From Sphingomonadales bacterium (lineage in GTDB: Bacteria > Pseudomonadota > Alphaproteobacteria > Sphingomonadales > Sphingomonadaceae), in contig JAGWUU010000197.1 of assembly GCA_028868335.1 (NCBI GenBank), positions 1 through 6,009 of the forward strand: a stretch of 6,009 bases of DNA, given 5' to 3'. Shown here piece after piece: positions 1 through 5,744 of the stretch. Positions within the stretch are counted from its first letter, which is position 1, and each line of letters starts with the position of its first letter. Position numbers and translations under genes: made by a program. The notes under the pieces are model-generated. The model was not told where the DNA came from, searched no databases, and saw only the letters and a list, made by a program, of their open reading frames with translations.

Positions 1-780
1 GAAAAGCAGAGCCATGGCCAGAAGCTCAGCAAGGAAGAGCAGGAAGCGGTCAAGGAATGGAAGAAGTCCGAATCGCGGATTGCCGGCAACGAACCATTCC
101 TGAACCAGATACGTGCCGCAGAGCCTTCGGCCCGCTCGGGCGGGTTCGGTGCTTATGCCAGCTTCATGTGGAACGGCTATCTGTCAATCGTCGCTAAGGG
201 CAGTCTGCTGTTTGGCGTGTTCGAAGCCTTCAGCGCCATGCTGATCGGCATCGCCCTGTGGAAACTGGGCTTCCTGCAGGGCAAGCGATCAACACGGGAA
301 TATGTCATCGCGCTGGTGCTCGCCTACGGTTTGGGAATGGGGGCACGTTACATTGGTGCGGCCGAGAGGATGACCTTCACGCCGATCCCGAAGACCTTGT
401 GGGTGACCAGCGAACTGGCGCGCCTCGCGGTCAGCCTTGGCCATGTCGCGGCGATCAACCTGCTGGTGCGCGGTGCGATTGGCGGCAAGCTGATGGATCC
501 GTTCCGGGCAGCCGGGCAGATGGCTTTCACGCTCTATTTCATGGAGCAGATCATCGGCATCTGGGTGATGTTCTCGCCCATCGGCATGCACCTGCCCGGC
601 GCGCAGGGATGGGCCCATCTGGCCTGGCAGGCGACGATCGTGATTGCCCTGCTGCTGGTCTTTGCCAATGTGTGGATGCGCTTCTTCGTCTCGGGGCCGC
701 TCGAATGGGTCTGGCGCAGCCTTGCCTATTGCCAGAAGCAGCCGTTCCGTAGGGTGAAAGGCCCTGCTTTGGCTGAATGA
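1..780 (+). CDS. DUF418 domain membrane protein, 5' end outside the window
   Basis: The reading frame is open from base 1 to a TGA at 778-780, giving the last 259 residues; the true start lies upstream. The ATG at 166 is internal, because the 55 codons before it read on without a stop. A charged Lys/Glu-rich segment (about residues 1-40) is followed by roughly five hydrophobic helices near residues 60-88, 101-118, 137-160, 172-195 and 208-230. The C-terminal part matches the DUF418 (YeiB-like) family as I know it: an AAGQMAFTLYFMEQIIG segment (170-186) and, after the last helix, a GPLEWVWRSL motif (232-241). Members are inner-membrane proteins related to acyltransferase-type membrane proteins, and their function is not established. 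No hairpin terminator is visible after the stop, so read-through into asd is possible. The family call is confident; no role can be assigned. Confidence 0.88.
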   Translation, partial: EKQSHGQKLSKEEQEAVKEWKKSESRIAGNEPFLNQIRAAEPSARSGGFGAYASFMWNGYLSIVAKGSLLFGVFEAFSAMLIGIALWKLGFLQGKRSTREYVIALVLAYGLGMGARYIGAAERMTFTPIPKTLWVTSELARLAVSLGHVAAINLLVRGAIGGKLMDPFRAAGQMAFTLYFMEQIIGIWVMFSPIGMHLPGAQGWAHLAWQATIVIALLLVFANVWMRFFVSGPLEWVWRSLAYCQKQPFRRVKGPALAE

Positions 781-793
781 AGCGGGTATTCGA

Positions 794-799
794 TTGACA
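794..799 (+). promoter_or_regulatory. Possible -35 element for asd
   Basis: A perfect TTGACA lies in the 70-base gap before asd. At the normal 16-18 base spacing there is only C-rich sequence ending in CAAGCG (817-822), not a recognisable -10 box. If this is a promoter, transcription would start near 829 and leave a leader of about 22 bases containing the asd ribosome binding site. The geometry is plausible, but the missing -10 makes the call weak. Confidence 0.3.
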
Positions 800-839
800 T
801 AACCGCCCCCTTTCCCCAAGCGCGCCCCTGTTTCCACTC

Positions 840-844
840 AGGAG
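840..844 (+). promoter_or_regulatory. Ribosome binding site of asd
   Basis: AGGAG ends six bases before the ATG at 851. It supports that start, which also places the GATGNVG nucleotide-binding motif at the usual distance from the N-terminus. Confidence 0.85.
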
Positions 845-850
845 CGTGAA

Positions 851-1876
851 ATGGGTTACCGGGTAGTTGTCGTCGGCGCGACGGGTAATGTCGGCCGCGA
901 AATGATGAACATCCTCGCCGAGCGCGAGTTCCCTTGCGACGAGATCGCGGCGGTGGCTTCGCCGCGCTCGCAGGGTATCGAGGTTGAATTCGGCGACACC
1001 GGGCGGATGCTCAAAGTCCAGAACATCGAGAACTTCGATTTCACCGGATGGGATATCGCCCTTTTCGCCGCCGGTTCGGGCCCGACGAAGGTTCACGCAC
1101 CCCGTGCCGCTTCGCAAGGCTGCGTGGTGATCGACAACTCGTCGCTCTATCGCATGGACCCCGACGTGCCGCTGATCGTGCCCGAGGTGAACCCCGACGC
1201 GATCGACGGCTATGTGAAGAAGAACATCATCGCCAATCCCAACTGCTCGACCGCGCAGATGGTCGTCGCGCTCAAGCCGCTGCACGATGCAGCGCGGATC
1301 AAGCGCGTGGTGGTCAGCACCTACCAGTCGGTGTCGGGCGCGGGCAAGCAGGGCATGGACGAACTGTTCGAGCAGAGCCGCAACATCTTCGTCGGCGATG
1401 GCAACGCTCCGGTGAAGTTCACCAAGCAGATCGCCTTCAACGTGATCCCTCATATCGACAGCTTTCTGGACGACGGCTCGACCAAGGAAGAATGGAAGAT
1501 GGTGGTCGAAACCAAGAAGATCGTGGACCCGAAGATCAAGGTGACGGCAACCTGCGTGCGCGTGCCCGTGTTCGTCGGCCACAGCGAGGCGATCAATTTG
1601 GAGTTCGAGCGTGAGATCAGCGCCGAACAGGCGCAGGACGCCCTGCGCGAAGCCCCCGGCGTGATGCTGGTCGACAAGCGCGAGGACGGCGGATACGTCA
1701 CCCCGATCGAGTGCGTCGGCGACGGCGCCACCTTCGTCAGCCGCGTGCGCGAGGACCCGACCGTGGAGAACGGCCTGTCGCTGTGGTGCGTCTCGGACAA
1801 CCTGCGCAAGGGCGCGGCACTCAACGCGGTGCAGATCGCGGAACTGCTGGGGCGGCGGCATCTGAAGAAGGGGTAG
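851..1876 (+). CDS. asd: Aspartate-semialdehyde dehydrogenase
   Basis: A cytoplasmic enzyme of 341 aa that reduces L-aspartyl 4-phosphate to L-aspartate 4-semialdehyde with NADPH. This is the branch point to lysine/diaminopimelate, threonine and methionine. The N-terminal Rossmann part carries the NADP-binding GATGNVG motif (9-15). The catalytic cysteine is Cys132 in NPNCSTAQ (129-136). YQSVSGAGKQGMDEL (158-172) contains the conserved Gln159. The substrate-binding Arg237 and catalytic His244 lie in CVRVPVFVGHSEAI (235-248). All expected residues are present. The length fits the shorter ASADH subgroup (about 330-350 aa) rather than the longer enterobacterial form (about 370 aa). The start is supported by AGGAG at 840-844. 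The stop is four bases before the next ATG, so asd probably heads an operon with the two GFA genes and the hydrolase. The function is essentially certain from the motifs. Confidence 0.97.
   Translation: MGYRVVVVGATGNVGREMMNILAEREFPCDEIAAVASPRSQGIEVEFGDTGRMLKVQNIENFDFTGWDIALFAAGSGPTKVHAPRAASQGCVVIDNSSLYRMDPDVPLIVPEVNPDAIDGYVKKNIIANPNCSTAQMVVALKPLHDAARIKRVVVSTYQSVSGAGKQGMDELFEQSRNIFVGDGNAPVKFTKQIAFNVIPHIDSFLDDGSTKEEWKMVVETKKIVDPKIKVTATCVRVPVFVGHSEAINLEFEREISAEQAQDALREAPGVMLVDKREDGGYVTPIECVGDGATFVSRVREDPTVENGLSLWCVSDNLRKGAALNAVQIAELLGRRHLKKG
1868..1873 (+). promoter_or_regulatory. Ribosome binding site of the first GFA gene, inside asd
   Basis: AAGGGG occupies the last Lys and Gly codons of asd, just before its TAG stop, and ends seven bases before the ATG at 1881. 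Ribosomes finishing asd would uncover and occupy it, which points to coupled translation. Confidence 0.65.
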
Positions 1877-1880
1877 GGCT

Positions 1881-2330
1881 ATGGCAATAGAGGGCGGATG
1901 CCGATGCGGTTCGGTGCGCTACCGAATCGACAGCACCGAAATGCCGCCGGTCTATTGCTGCCATTGCCAGGTCTGCCAAACGTGGAGCGGCAGCGCCTTC
2001 AGCCAGCAGGCAGTGGTCGGCGAAGGTCGGATTGCCGTCACGCGGGGTGAGGTCGAAGTTTACGAGAACATCACCGCGAGCGGCGCGCTCAGCACGCAGC
2101 GTTTGTGCGGGACGTGCCACACGCGGCTGTGGAATACCAATTCCGCACGGCCCGGCATCACCGTGGTTCGCGCAGGCACGCTTGATGACGCCGAACACCT
2201 CGTCCCCCGCGCCCATATCTGGACAAAGCGCAAGCAGCCCTGGATCCTCATTGCTGACGATGTGCCCCAATGGGAGGAAAACGCACCGCCCGCCGATTTC
2301 ATCGCGGCGCTTTCGGGGACAACCGCATGA
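1881..2330 (+). CDS. GFA/CENP-V family zinc protein, first copy
   Basis: A protein of 149 aa with the fold named after glutathione-dependent formaldehyde-activating enzyme (Gfa). Seven cysteines fit the two-zinc pattern of the family: Cys7 and Cys9 (GGCRCG) with Cys76 and Cys79 (LCGTCH) for the structural zinc, and Cys27, Cys29 and Cys32 (CCHCQVC) for the second, catalytic-type zinc. The C-terminal half has the typical segment with RAGTLDD (97-103) followed by HIWTKRKQPWI. In characterised Gfa the second zinc site is proposed to help formaldehyde react with glutathione, although enzyme activity of the family has been questioned. The substrate of this copy is unknown. The gene starts four bases after asd and its stop overlaps the start of a second, divergent GFA gene. 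The family call is firm; a formaldehyde role would be a guess. Confidence 0.92.
   Translation: MAIEGGCRCGSVRYRIDSTEMPPVYCCHCQVCQTWSGSAFSQQAVVGEGRIAVTRGEVEVYENITASGALSTQRLCGTCHTRLWNTNSARPGITVVRAGTLDDAEHLVPRAHIWTKRKQPWILIADDVPQWEENAPPADFIAALSGTTA
2315..2319 (+). promoter_or_regulatory. Ribosome binding site deciding the start of the second GFA gene
   Basis: GGGGA ends seven bases before the ATG at 2327, within the last codons of the first GFA gene. It favours this start over the in-frame ATGs at 2270 (which would add 19 residues unlike the family) and 2339 (four codons later). Confidence 0.55.
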
Positions 2331-2773
2331 GCCAGACCATGACCGGCGGCTGCCAATGCGGTCGTGTTCGCTATAGCGTCCAGATCGCCAGCGACGATGC
2401 CTATTGGTGCCACTGCCGGATGTGCCAGAAGGCGACCGGCGGAATCGCGGCGGCCTTTGTCCAGGTTCCGCATGCTGCGCTGACCTGGCTAAATGAGCCG
2501 GACTGGTATCAAAGCTCGCCGATCGCGCGGCGGCCGTTCTGCTCGAAGTGCGGATCGCCGTTGGGTTTCGATTTTCTTGAGCGCGGCGACAACATCGATC
2601 TGACCGTGGGCTGCTTTGACGATCCCGCCCGGTTCAGGCCGGTCGCCCATGCAGGAAGCGAGTCGATCCACGAAGCCTGGCTCGATACCCGCGACCTGCC
2701 ACGCCATTCCAGCGCCAGCACCAAGAGCGTTGCCGATCGTTGGAAGGCTGCGGGGCTGGAGGTACCGGAATGA
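2327..2773 (+). CDS. GFA/CENP-V family zinc protein, second copy
   Basis: A protein of 148 aa from the ATG that overlaps the stop of the preceding gene (ATGA, 2327-2330). The same zinc pattern is present: Cys9 and Cys11 (GGCQCG) with Cys72 and Cys75 (FCSKCG), and Cys28, Cys30 and Cys33 (WCHCRMC). The C-terminal half contains LTVGCFDDP and a SESIHEAWLDTRDLPRH segment, the counterpart of the HIWTKRKQPW stretch of the first copy. Outside the cysteine motifs the two proteins differ over most of their length, so they look like old paralogs or members of separate GFA subfamilies rather than a recent tandem duplication. A start at 2270 would add an Arg-rich N-terminal extension with no counterpart in the family and overlap the previous gene by about 60 bases, so I rejected it. 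The function is unknown beyond likely zinc binding and a possible thiol or aldehyde-adduct substrate. Confidence 0.9.
   Translation: MSQTMTGGCQCGRVRYSVQIASDDAYWCHCRMCQKATGGIAAAFVQVPHAALTWLNEPDWYQSSPIARRPFCSKCGSPLGFDFLERGDNIDLTVGCFDDPARFRPVAHAGSESIHEAWLDTRDLPRHSSASTKSVADRWKAAGLEVPE
2758..2762 (+). promoter_or_regulatory. Ribosome binding site of the alpha/beta hydrolase
   Basis: A clear GGAGG sits at the end of the second GFA gene, seven bases before the ATG at 2770. It selects that start over the in-frame ATG at 2740, which lies upstream of this site. Confidence 0.75.
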
Positions 2774-3534
2774 GCGTGGGGACCGACTGGTACGAAGGCT
2801 TCGATGGCGCGCGCCTTGCCCTGCATCGGATCGGTGCGGGCCGTCCGCTGATCCTGCTGCACGGGTTGTTTTCCAGCGCCAAGATGAACTGGATCAAGTG
2901 GGGGCATGCCGCATGCCTCGCCAAAGCCGGGTTCGAGGTGTTGATGCCAGACCTGCGCGCGCACGGACAAAGCGCCGCGCCACACGATCCGGCGAGCTAT
3001 CCAGCGGACGTGCTGGCGCTTGATCTTGAGGCGCTGGTTAGTGGTCTGGGGCTGAGCGAATATGATCTCGGCGGATTTTCGCTCGGCTCGCGAACTTCGG
3101 TGCGCGGAGTGTTGGGCGGTCTTGTTCCCCGGCGGCTGGTGCTGGGCGGAATGGGGCTGGAAGGTCTGGCCGGCTGGACCCGGCGGCAAGACTTCTTCAT
3201 CGACGCTATCGATCGGTTTGATAGCGTAAAGCATGGCGATCCGGCGTTCATGGCGGTGCAGTTCATGAAGAGCCAGAAGGTCGATCGCGTGGCGATCCGC
3301 TTGCTGCTCCAGACATTTGCCGACACTGAACCCGATCAGTTGGCGCGCGTGACGATGCCGACGCTGGTGGTTTGCGGCGACGAGGATCGCGACAATGGCG
3401 ATCCGGCCAAGCTGGTCGCAGCCTTGCCTGATGCCGTTGAGGCGGTGGTTCCCGGGACTCACATGAGCTGCGTTACCAAGCCGCAGCTTGGGCAGGCGAT
3501 TCGCGACTTCCTTACCGGAACGGCGGTTCGTTGA
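2770..3534 (+). CDS. Alpha/beta hydrolase fold protein
   Basis: A protein of 254 aa whose ATG overlaps the TGA of the second GFA gene (ATGA, 2770-2773). It shows the classic order of alpha/beta hydrolases: the oxyanion-hole segment LILLHGLFSS (His31-Gly32), MPDLRAHGQS (59-67), the nucleophile elbow GFSLGS with Ser104, the acid in CGDEDRD (Asp206, or else Asp204) and the base in VPGTHMS with His231. A complete Ser-Asp-His triad implies an active enzyme acting on an ester, thioester or similar bond. No signal peptide is evident, so it is probably cytoplasmic. The length is normal for the family. It does not resemble esterase D-type S-formylglutathione hydrolases, which carry GHSMGG at the nucleophile, so a direct formaldehyde-pathway role is not shown. 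Its last 23 bases overlap the end of amn on the other strand. The fold is certain; the substrate is unknown. Confidence 0.92.
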   Translation: MSVGTDWYEGFDGARLALHRIGAGRPLILLHGLFSSAKMNWIKWGHAACLAKAGFEVLMPDLRAHGQSAAPHDPASYPADVLALDLEALVSGLGLSEYDLGGFSLGSRTSVRGVLGGLVPRRLVLGGMGLEGLAGWTRRQDFFIDAIDRFDSVKHGDPAFMAVQFMKSQKVDRVAIRLLLQTFADTEPDQLARVTMPTLVVCGDEDRDNGDPAKLVAALPDAVEAVVPGTHMSCVTKPQLGQAIRDFLTGTAVR

Positions 3535-4945
3535 ACGCCCGCAGCTTGCGCGAATGCAACCGTGATCCTTCGGCCCGCAGCAGGTCAACGGTCGTCGTGC
3601 CGATCAGCAGGTGCGAGGCGATGGTTTCCTCGTAAAAGCGGTTGGCCTGCCCCGGCATCTTGATCTCGCCATGGAGCGGCTTGTCCGAAACGCAGAGAAG
3701 GGTCCCGTAAGGCACACGAAACCGATAGCCTTGCGCCGCGATGGTCGCGCTTTCCATGTCAATCCCGATCGCCCGGCTCTGGCTGAGGCGGCGCGATGAC
3801 TGGGTGTAGCGCAATTCCCAGTTGCGGTCGTCGGTGGTGGCGACAGTGCCGGTCCGCATCCGTTTCTTGAGGTTCGCGCCAACATCGCCGCTGACCATTT
3901 CGGCAGCGCGGGCGAGGGCGATCTGGACTTCGGCGATGGCCGGGATCGGGATCTCCGGCGGCAGCACCGGATCCAGCACGTGATCGTCGCGCAGATAGGC
4001 GTGGGCGAGAACGAAATCGCCGATCCTTTGCGTGTCGCGCAGGCCTCCGCAGTGGCCGATCATCAACCATGCTTCGGGGCGCAGCACCGCCAGGTGATCG
4101 CAGATGGTCTTGGCATTGGAGGGGCCGACGCCGATGTTGACCAGGGTGATGCCCGAATGGTCGGGGCGGATCAGGTGATAGGCCGGCATCTGGTGACGCC
4201 GCCAGGCCGTGTCCGACAGGCGATCGCGGGCGTTGTCGGTCGCGGCGTCAAGCATCAGGCCGCCCGCACCGGAAAGCGCGGTGTAGCCTTCCCGGCCCAG
4301 TTGCCGACCGGCCCAATCGACGAATTCATCGACGTAGCGGTGATAGTTGGTGAACAGAACGAACCGTTGGAAATGCTCGGGCGCGGTGCCGGTATAGTGG
4401 GCGAGGCGGGCCAGGCTGAAATCGGTGCGCAGCCCATCGAACAGGGCGAGCGGGATCGTCTCGTCCATGCCGTCGACCGCGACTCCGTCGGCCAGTTCGT
4501 CGCCGATCATCGCCAGTTCGGTCGCCGGGAAATGGCGCGCAAGCTGGCTGGGGCTGATCGTGCCGAGGTCAGAGCTGGCATCGATCACATAGGGGAAGGG
4601 GATCTCTTGGGTAGAGCGGCCAACCTCGATGTCGATCTCGTAGTCGTCGCGCAGCAGGTTGATCTGTTCCGCCAGGTAATCGGCGAATAGTGCGGGGCGC
4701 GTTACCGTGGTCGAAAAACTGCCGCCATGCGCCAGCCGCCCGAAGGCGCGGGCAAGATCGGGGCGGGTCTCCACGCCATGGTAGATGACCTTTAGCTGAG
4801 GATAGCACCAGGCGTTGGTAGCGCGGCGTTCCGGCGGGGGAAGCGTGCCTTTTGCCGCAAAGGCAGCGATGTCCGAGCGGAGGGTGGCGACGGCGGCTTC
4901 GTAAACGCGGACCAATTCCGCGATGATCTTTTCTGTTGGTTCCAT
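3512..4945 (-). CDS. amn: AMP nucleosidase
   Basis: A cytoplasmic enzyme of 477 aa that hydrolyses the N-glycosidic bond of AMP to adenine and ribose 5-phosphate, a step in purine salvage and adenylate balance. The length is close to E. coli Amn (about 484 aa), and the sequence resembles it strongly along its whole length as I remember it. The N-terminal domain (about 1-190) includes TRPALF (82-87), EIPFPYVID (114-122) and DFSLARLAHYTGT (175-187). The C-terminal phosphorylase-superfamily domain has IGVGPSNAKT (271-280), MIGHCGGLRD (295-304), TTDDRNWELRY (370-380), IDMESAT (395-401) and SDKPLHGE (420-427, with the expected catalytic Asp421). The frame stays open upstream to 5200, but that stretch is Lys/Arg-rich, crosses a terminator and enters rplI. 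The ATG at 4945 matches the family N-terminus and lies just behind a promoter. No ribosome binding site precedes it. Confidence 0.97.
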   Translation of the reverse strand: MEPTEKIIAELVRVYEAAVATLRSDIAAFAAKGTLPPPERRATNAWCYPQLKVIYHGVETRPDLARAFGRLAHGGSFSTTVTRPALFADYLAEQINLLRDDYEIDIEVGRSTQEIPFPYVIDASSDLGTISPSQLARHFPATELAMIGDELADGVAVDGMDETIPLALFDGLRTDFSLARLAHYTGTAPEHFQRFVLFTNYHRYVDEFVDWAGRQLGREGYTALSGAGGLMLDAATDNARDRLSDTAWRRHQMPAYHLIRPDHSGITLVNIGVGPSNAKTICDHLAVLRPEAWLMIGHCGGLRDTQRIGDFVLAHAYLRDDHVLDPVLPPEIPIPAIAEVQIALARAAEMVSGDVGANLKKRMRTGTVATTDDRNWELRYTQSSRRLSQSRAIGIDMESATIAAQGYRFRVPYGTLLCVSDKPLHGEIKMPGQANRFYEETIASHLLIGTTTVDLLRAEGSRLHSRKLRAFNEPPFR

Positions 4946-4951
4946 CGCGAG

Positions 4952-4980
4952 CCTATACCCACAGTCCCGCGACTTTTCAA
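4952..4980 (-). promoter_or_regulatory. Sigma70-type promoter of amn, predicting a leaderless mRNA
   Basis: On the minus strand TTGAAA (4980-4975, five of six matches to TTGACA) and TATAGG (4957-4952, four of six matches to TATAAT) are separated by exactly 17 bases (4958-4974). Six bases (CTCGCG) separate the -10 box from the amn ATG, so the expected +1 falls on the A of the start codon. No Shine-Dalgarno-like sequence lies between them. The promoter call rests on hexamers and spacing; the start site is predicted. Confidence 0.65.
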
Positions 4981-5010
4981 TGACAGTGCGGTTTTGCCGG
5001 GCGCCGCTAA

Positions 5011-5049
5011 CTCCCCGACCCGATGAAGTTGAGCGGGCATTGCGGGGAG
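5011..5049. repeat. Imperfect inverted repeat between rplI and amn
   Basis: CTCCCCG (5011-5017) pairs with CGGGGAG (5043-5049), and inside it CCCG (5019-5022) pairs with CGGG (5034-5037), leaving an 11-base loop and an asymmetric internal bulge. No T-run follows on either strand, so it is not a standard terminator. It lies upstream of the amn -35 box and downstream of the rplI terminator. It could be an operator or chance in GC-rich DNA. I see nothing else in the 178 bases between rplI and amn apart from this, the promoter and the terminator. Confidence 0.35.
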
Positions 5050-5072
5050 CAGCACGATGGCATCGCCCAACG

Positions 5073-5097
5073 AAAAGGGGGCGCCGGAGCGCCCCCT
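5073..5097 (-). terminator. Intrinsic terminator of the rpsF-rpsR-rplI operon
   Basis: A perfect 9-bp stem, AGGGGGCGC (5097-5089) with GCGCCCCCT (5084-5076), closes a four-base UCCG loop and is followed by a short T-run (complement of 5073-5076, the first T pairing in the stem). A C-G pair closes the loop, so it belongs to the very stable UNCG tetraloop class. It begins 26 bases after the rplI stop and separates the ribosomal-protein operon from amn on the same strand. Confidence 0.88.
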
Positions 5098-5123
5098 GAA
5101 CGTGTGCGATAGCGTTGGAAGCC

Positions 5124-5729
5124 TTAAGCTTCGTCGCCTTCCGGAGCGGCGGCCGCAGCTTCCGCTTCGACTTCTTCGCCATTGCCGGCTTCGAACTCAC
5201 CAGCGGCGGCAGCAGCCTCCGCGGCTTCGTCTTCGAACATCGCGGCGATCACGTCGACGCCCGCGGCCTGCTGTTCGGCTTCATCCGGCGAGCGGGCGAC
5301 GTTGACCTTGACCGTGACGGCGACTTCGGGGTGCAGCGCAACCTTGACGTCGAACACGCCGATCGTCTTGATCGGGCGTTCAAGCACGATCATCGACTTG
5401 GTCACGCCAGCGCCGTCGGCGTTGAGCGCGTCAACGATATCACGCACCGAAACCGAGCCATAGAGGTGGCCAGCGTTCGACGAGGCGCGGATCAGAACAA
5501 CCGACCTGCCTTCGACATTGCCAGCGTGGCCCTCGGCCTCGCCGCGACGGGTGGCGTTGTCAGCCTCGATCTTGGCGCGATTGGCTTCGAACACCTTGCG
5601 GTTGGCATCGTTGGCGCGAAGCGCTTTCTTGTTCGGCAACAGATAGTTGCGGGCATAGCCGTCCTTGACGGAAACGACATCGCCGATGGTGCCGAGCTTC
5701 TCGATGCGTTCGAGGAGGATGATATCCAT
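5124..5729 (-). CDS. rplI: 50S ribosomal protein L9 (bL9) with long acidic C-terminal tail
   Basis: L9 binds 23S rRNA near the base of the L1 stalk and bridges outward from the large subunit, where it affects reading-frame maintenance. The N-terminal domain (about 1-50) carries the family signature, GTIGDVVSVKDGYARNYLLPNKKAL (13-37, read in two parts: GTIGDVVSVKDG and YARNYLLPNKKAL). A linker helix follows (about 41-75), then the C-terminal domain (about 76-147) with SVSVRDIVDAL (92-102). Total length is 201 aa, against about 149 in E. coli; the excess is residues 149-201, with 20 Ala, 17 Asp/Glu and no Lys or Arg. The start is supported by AAGGGGAG overlapping the rpsR stop, 13 bases downstream of that gene. 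A strong terminator follows the stop. Confidence 0.97.
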   Translation of the reverse strand: MDIILLERIEKLGTIGDVVSVKDGYARNYLLPNKKALRANDANRKVFEANRAKIEADNATRRGEAEGHAGNVEGRSVVLIRASSNAGHLYGSVSVRDIVDALNADGAGVTKSMIVLERPIKTIGVFDVKVALHPEVAVTVKVNVARSPDEAEQQAAGVDVIAAMFEDEAAEAAAAAGEFEAGNGEEVEAEAAAAAPEGDEA

Positions 5730-5736
5730 GATGTCT

Positions 5737-5744
5737 CTCCCCTT
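5737..5744 (-). promoter_or_regulatory. Ribosome binding site of rplI overlapping the rpsR stop
   Basis: On the minus strand AAGGGGAG begins with the last two bases of the rpsR TAA and ends seven bases before the rplI ATG. The overlap suggests that L9 translation is coupled to S18 translation. Confidence 0.75.

Noticed and set aside
551..1861. Long 436-codon open frame on the minus strand opposite asd
   Set aside because: It is antisense to a certain gene, is rich in His, Arg and Ala as expected of a GC-rich shadow frame, and shows no recognisable domain.
2770..3534. S-formylglutathione hydrolase, which would complete a formaldehyde pathway with the GFA genes
   Set aside because: The nucleophile motif is GFSLGS rather than the GHSMGG expected of that esterase D-type family, and other family landmarks are absent. 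Only a general alpha/beta hydrolase call is supported.
2509..3588. 359-codon minus-strand open frame across the second GFA gene and the hydrolase
   Set aside because: Both plus-strand genes have complete motif sets and ribosome binding sites; the minus frame has neither.
3980..4690. 236-codon plus-strand open frame opposite amn
   Set aside because: The amn protein is conserved throughout this stretch; the opposite frame has low-complexity GC-driven composition and no motif.
5023..5112. Possible 29-residue plus-strand peptide starting at ATG 5023
   Set aside because: It has no ribosome binding site, crosses the terminator stem, and its composition follows the local inverted repeats.
4946..5200. 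Extension of amn by 85 codons at the N-terminus
   Set aside because: The added sequence is Lys/Arg-rich and unlike AMP nucleosidase, crosses the promoter and terminator, and runs into rplI. The ATG at 4945 fits the family.
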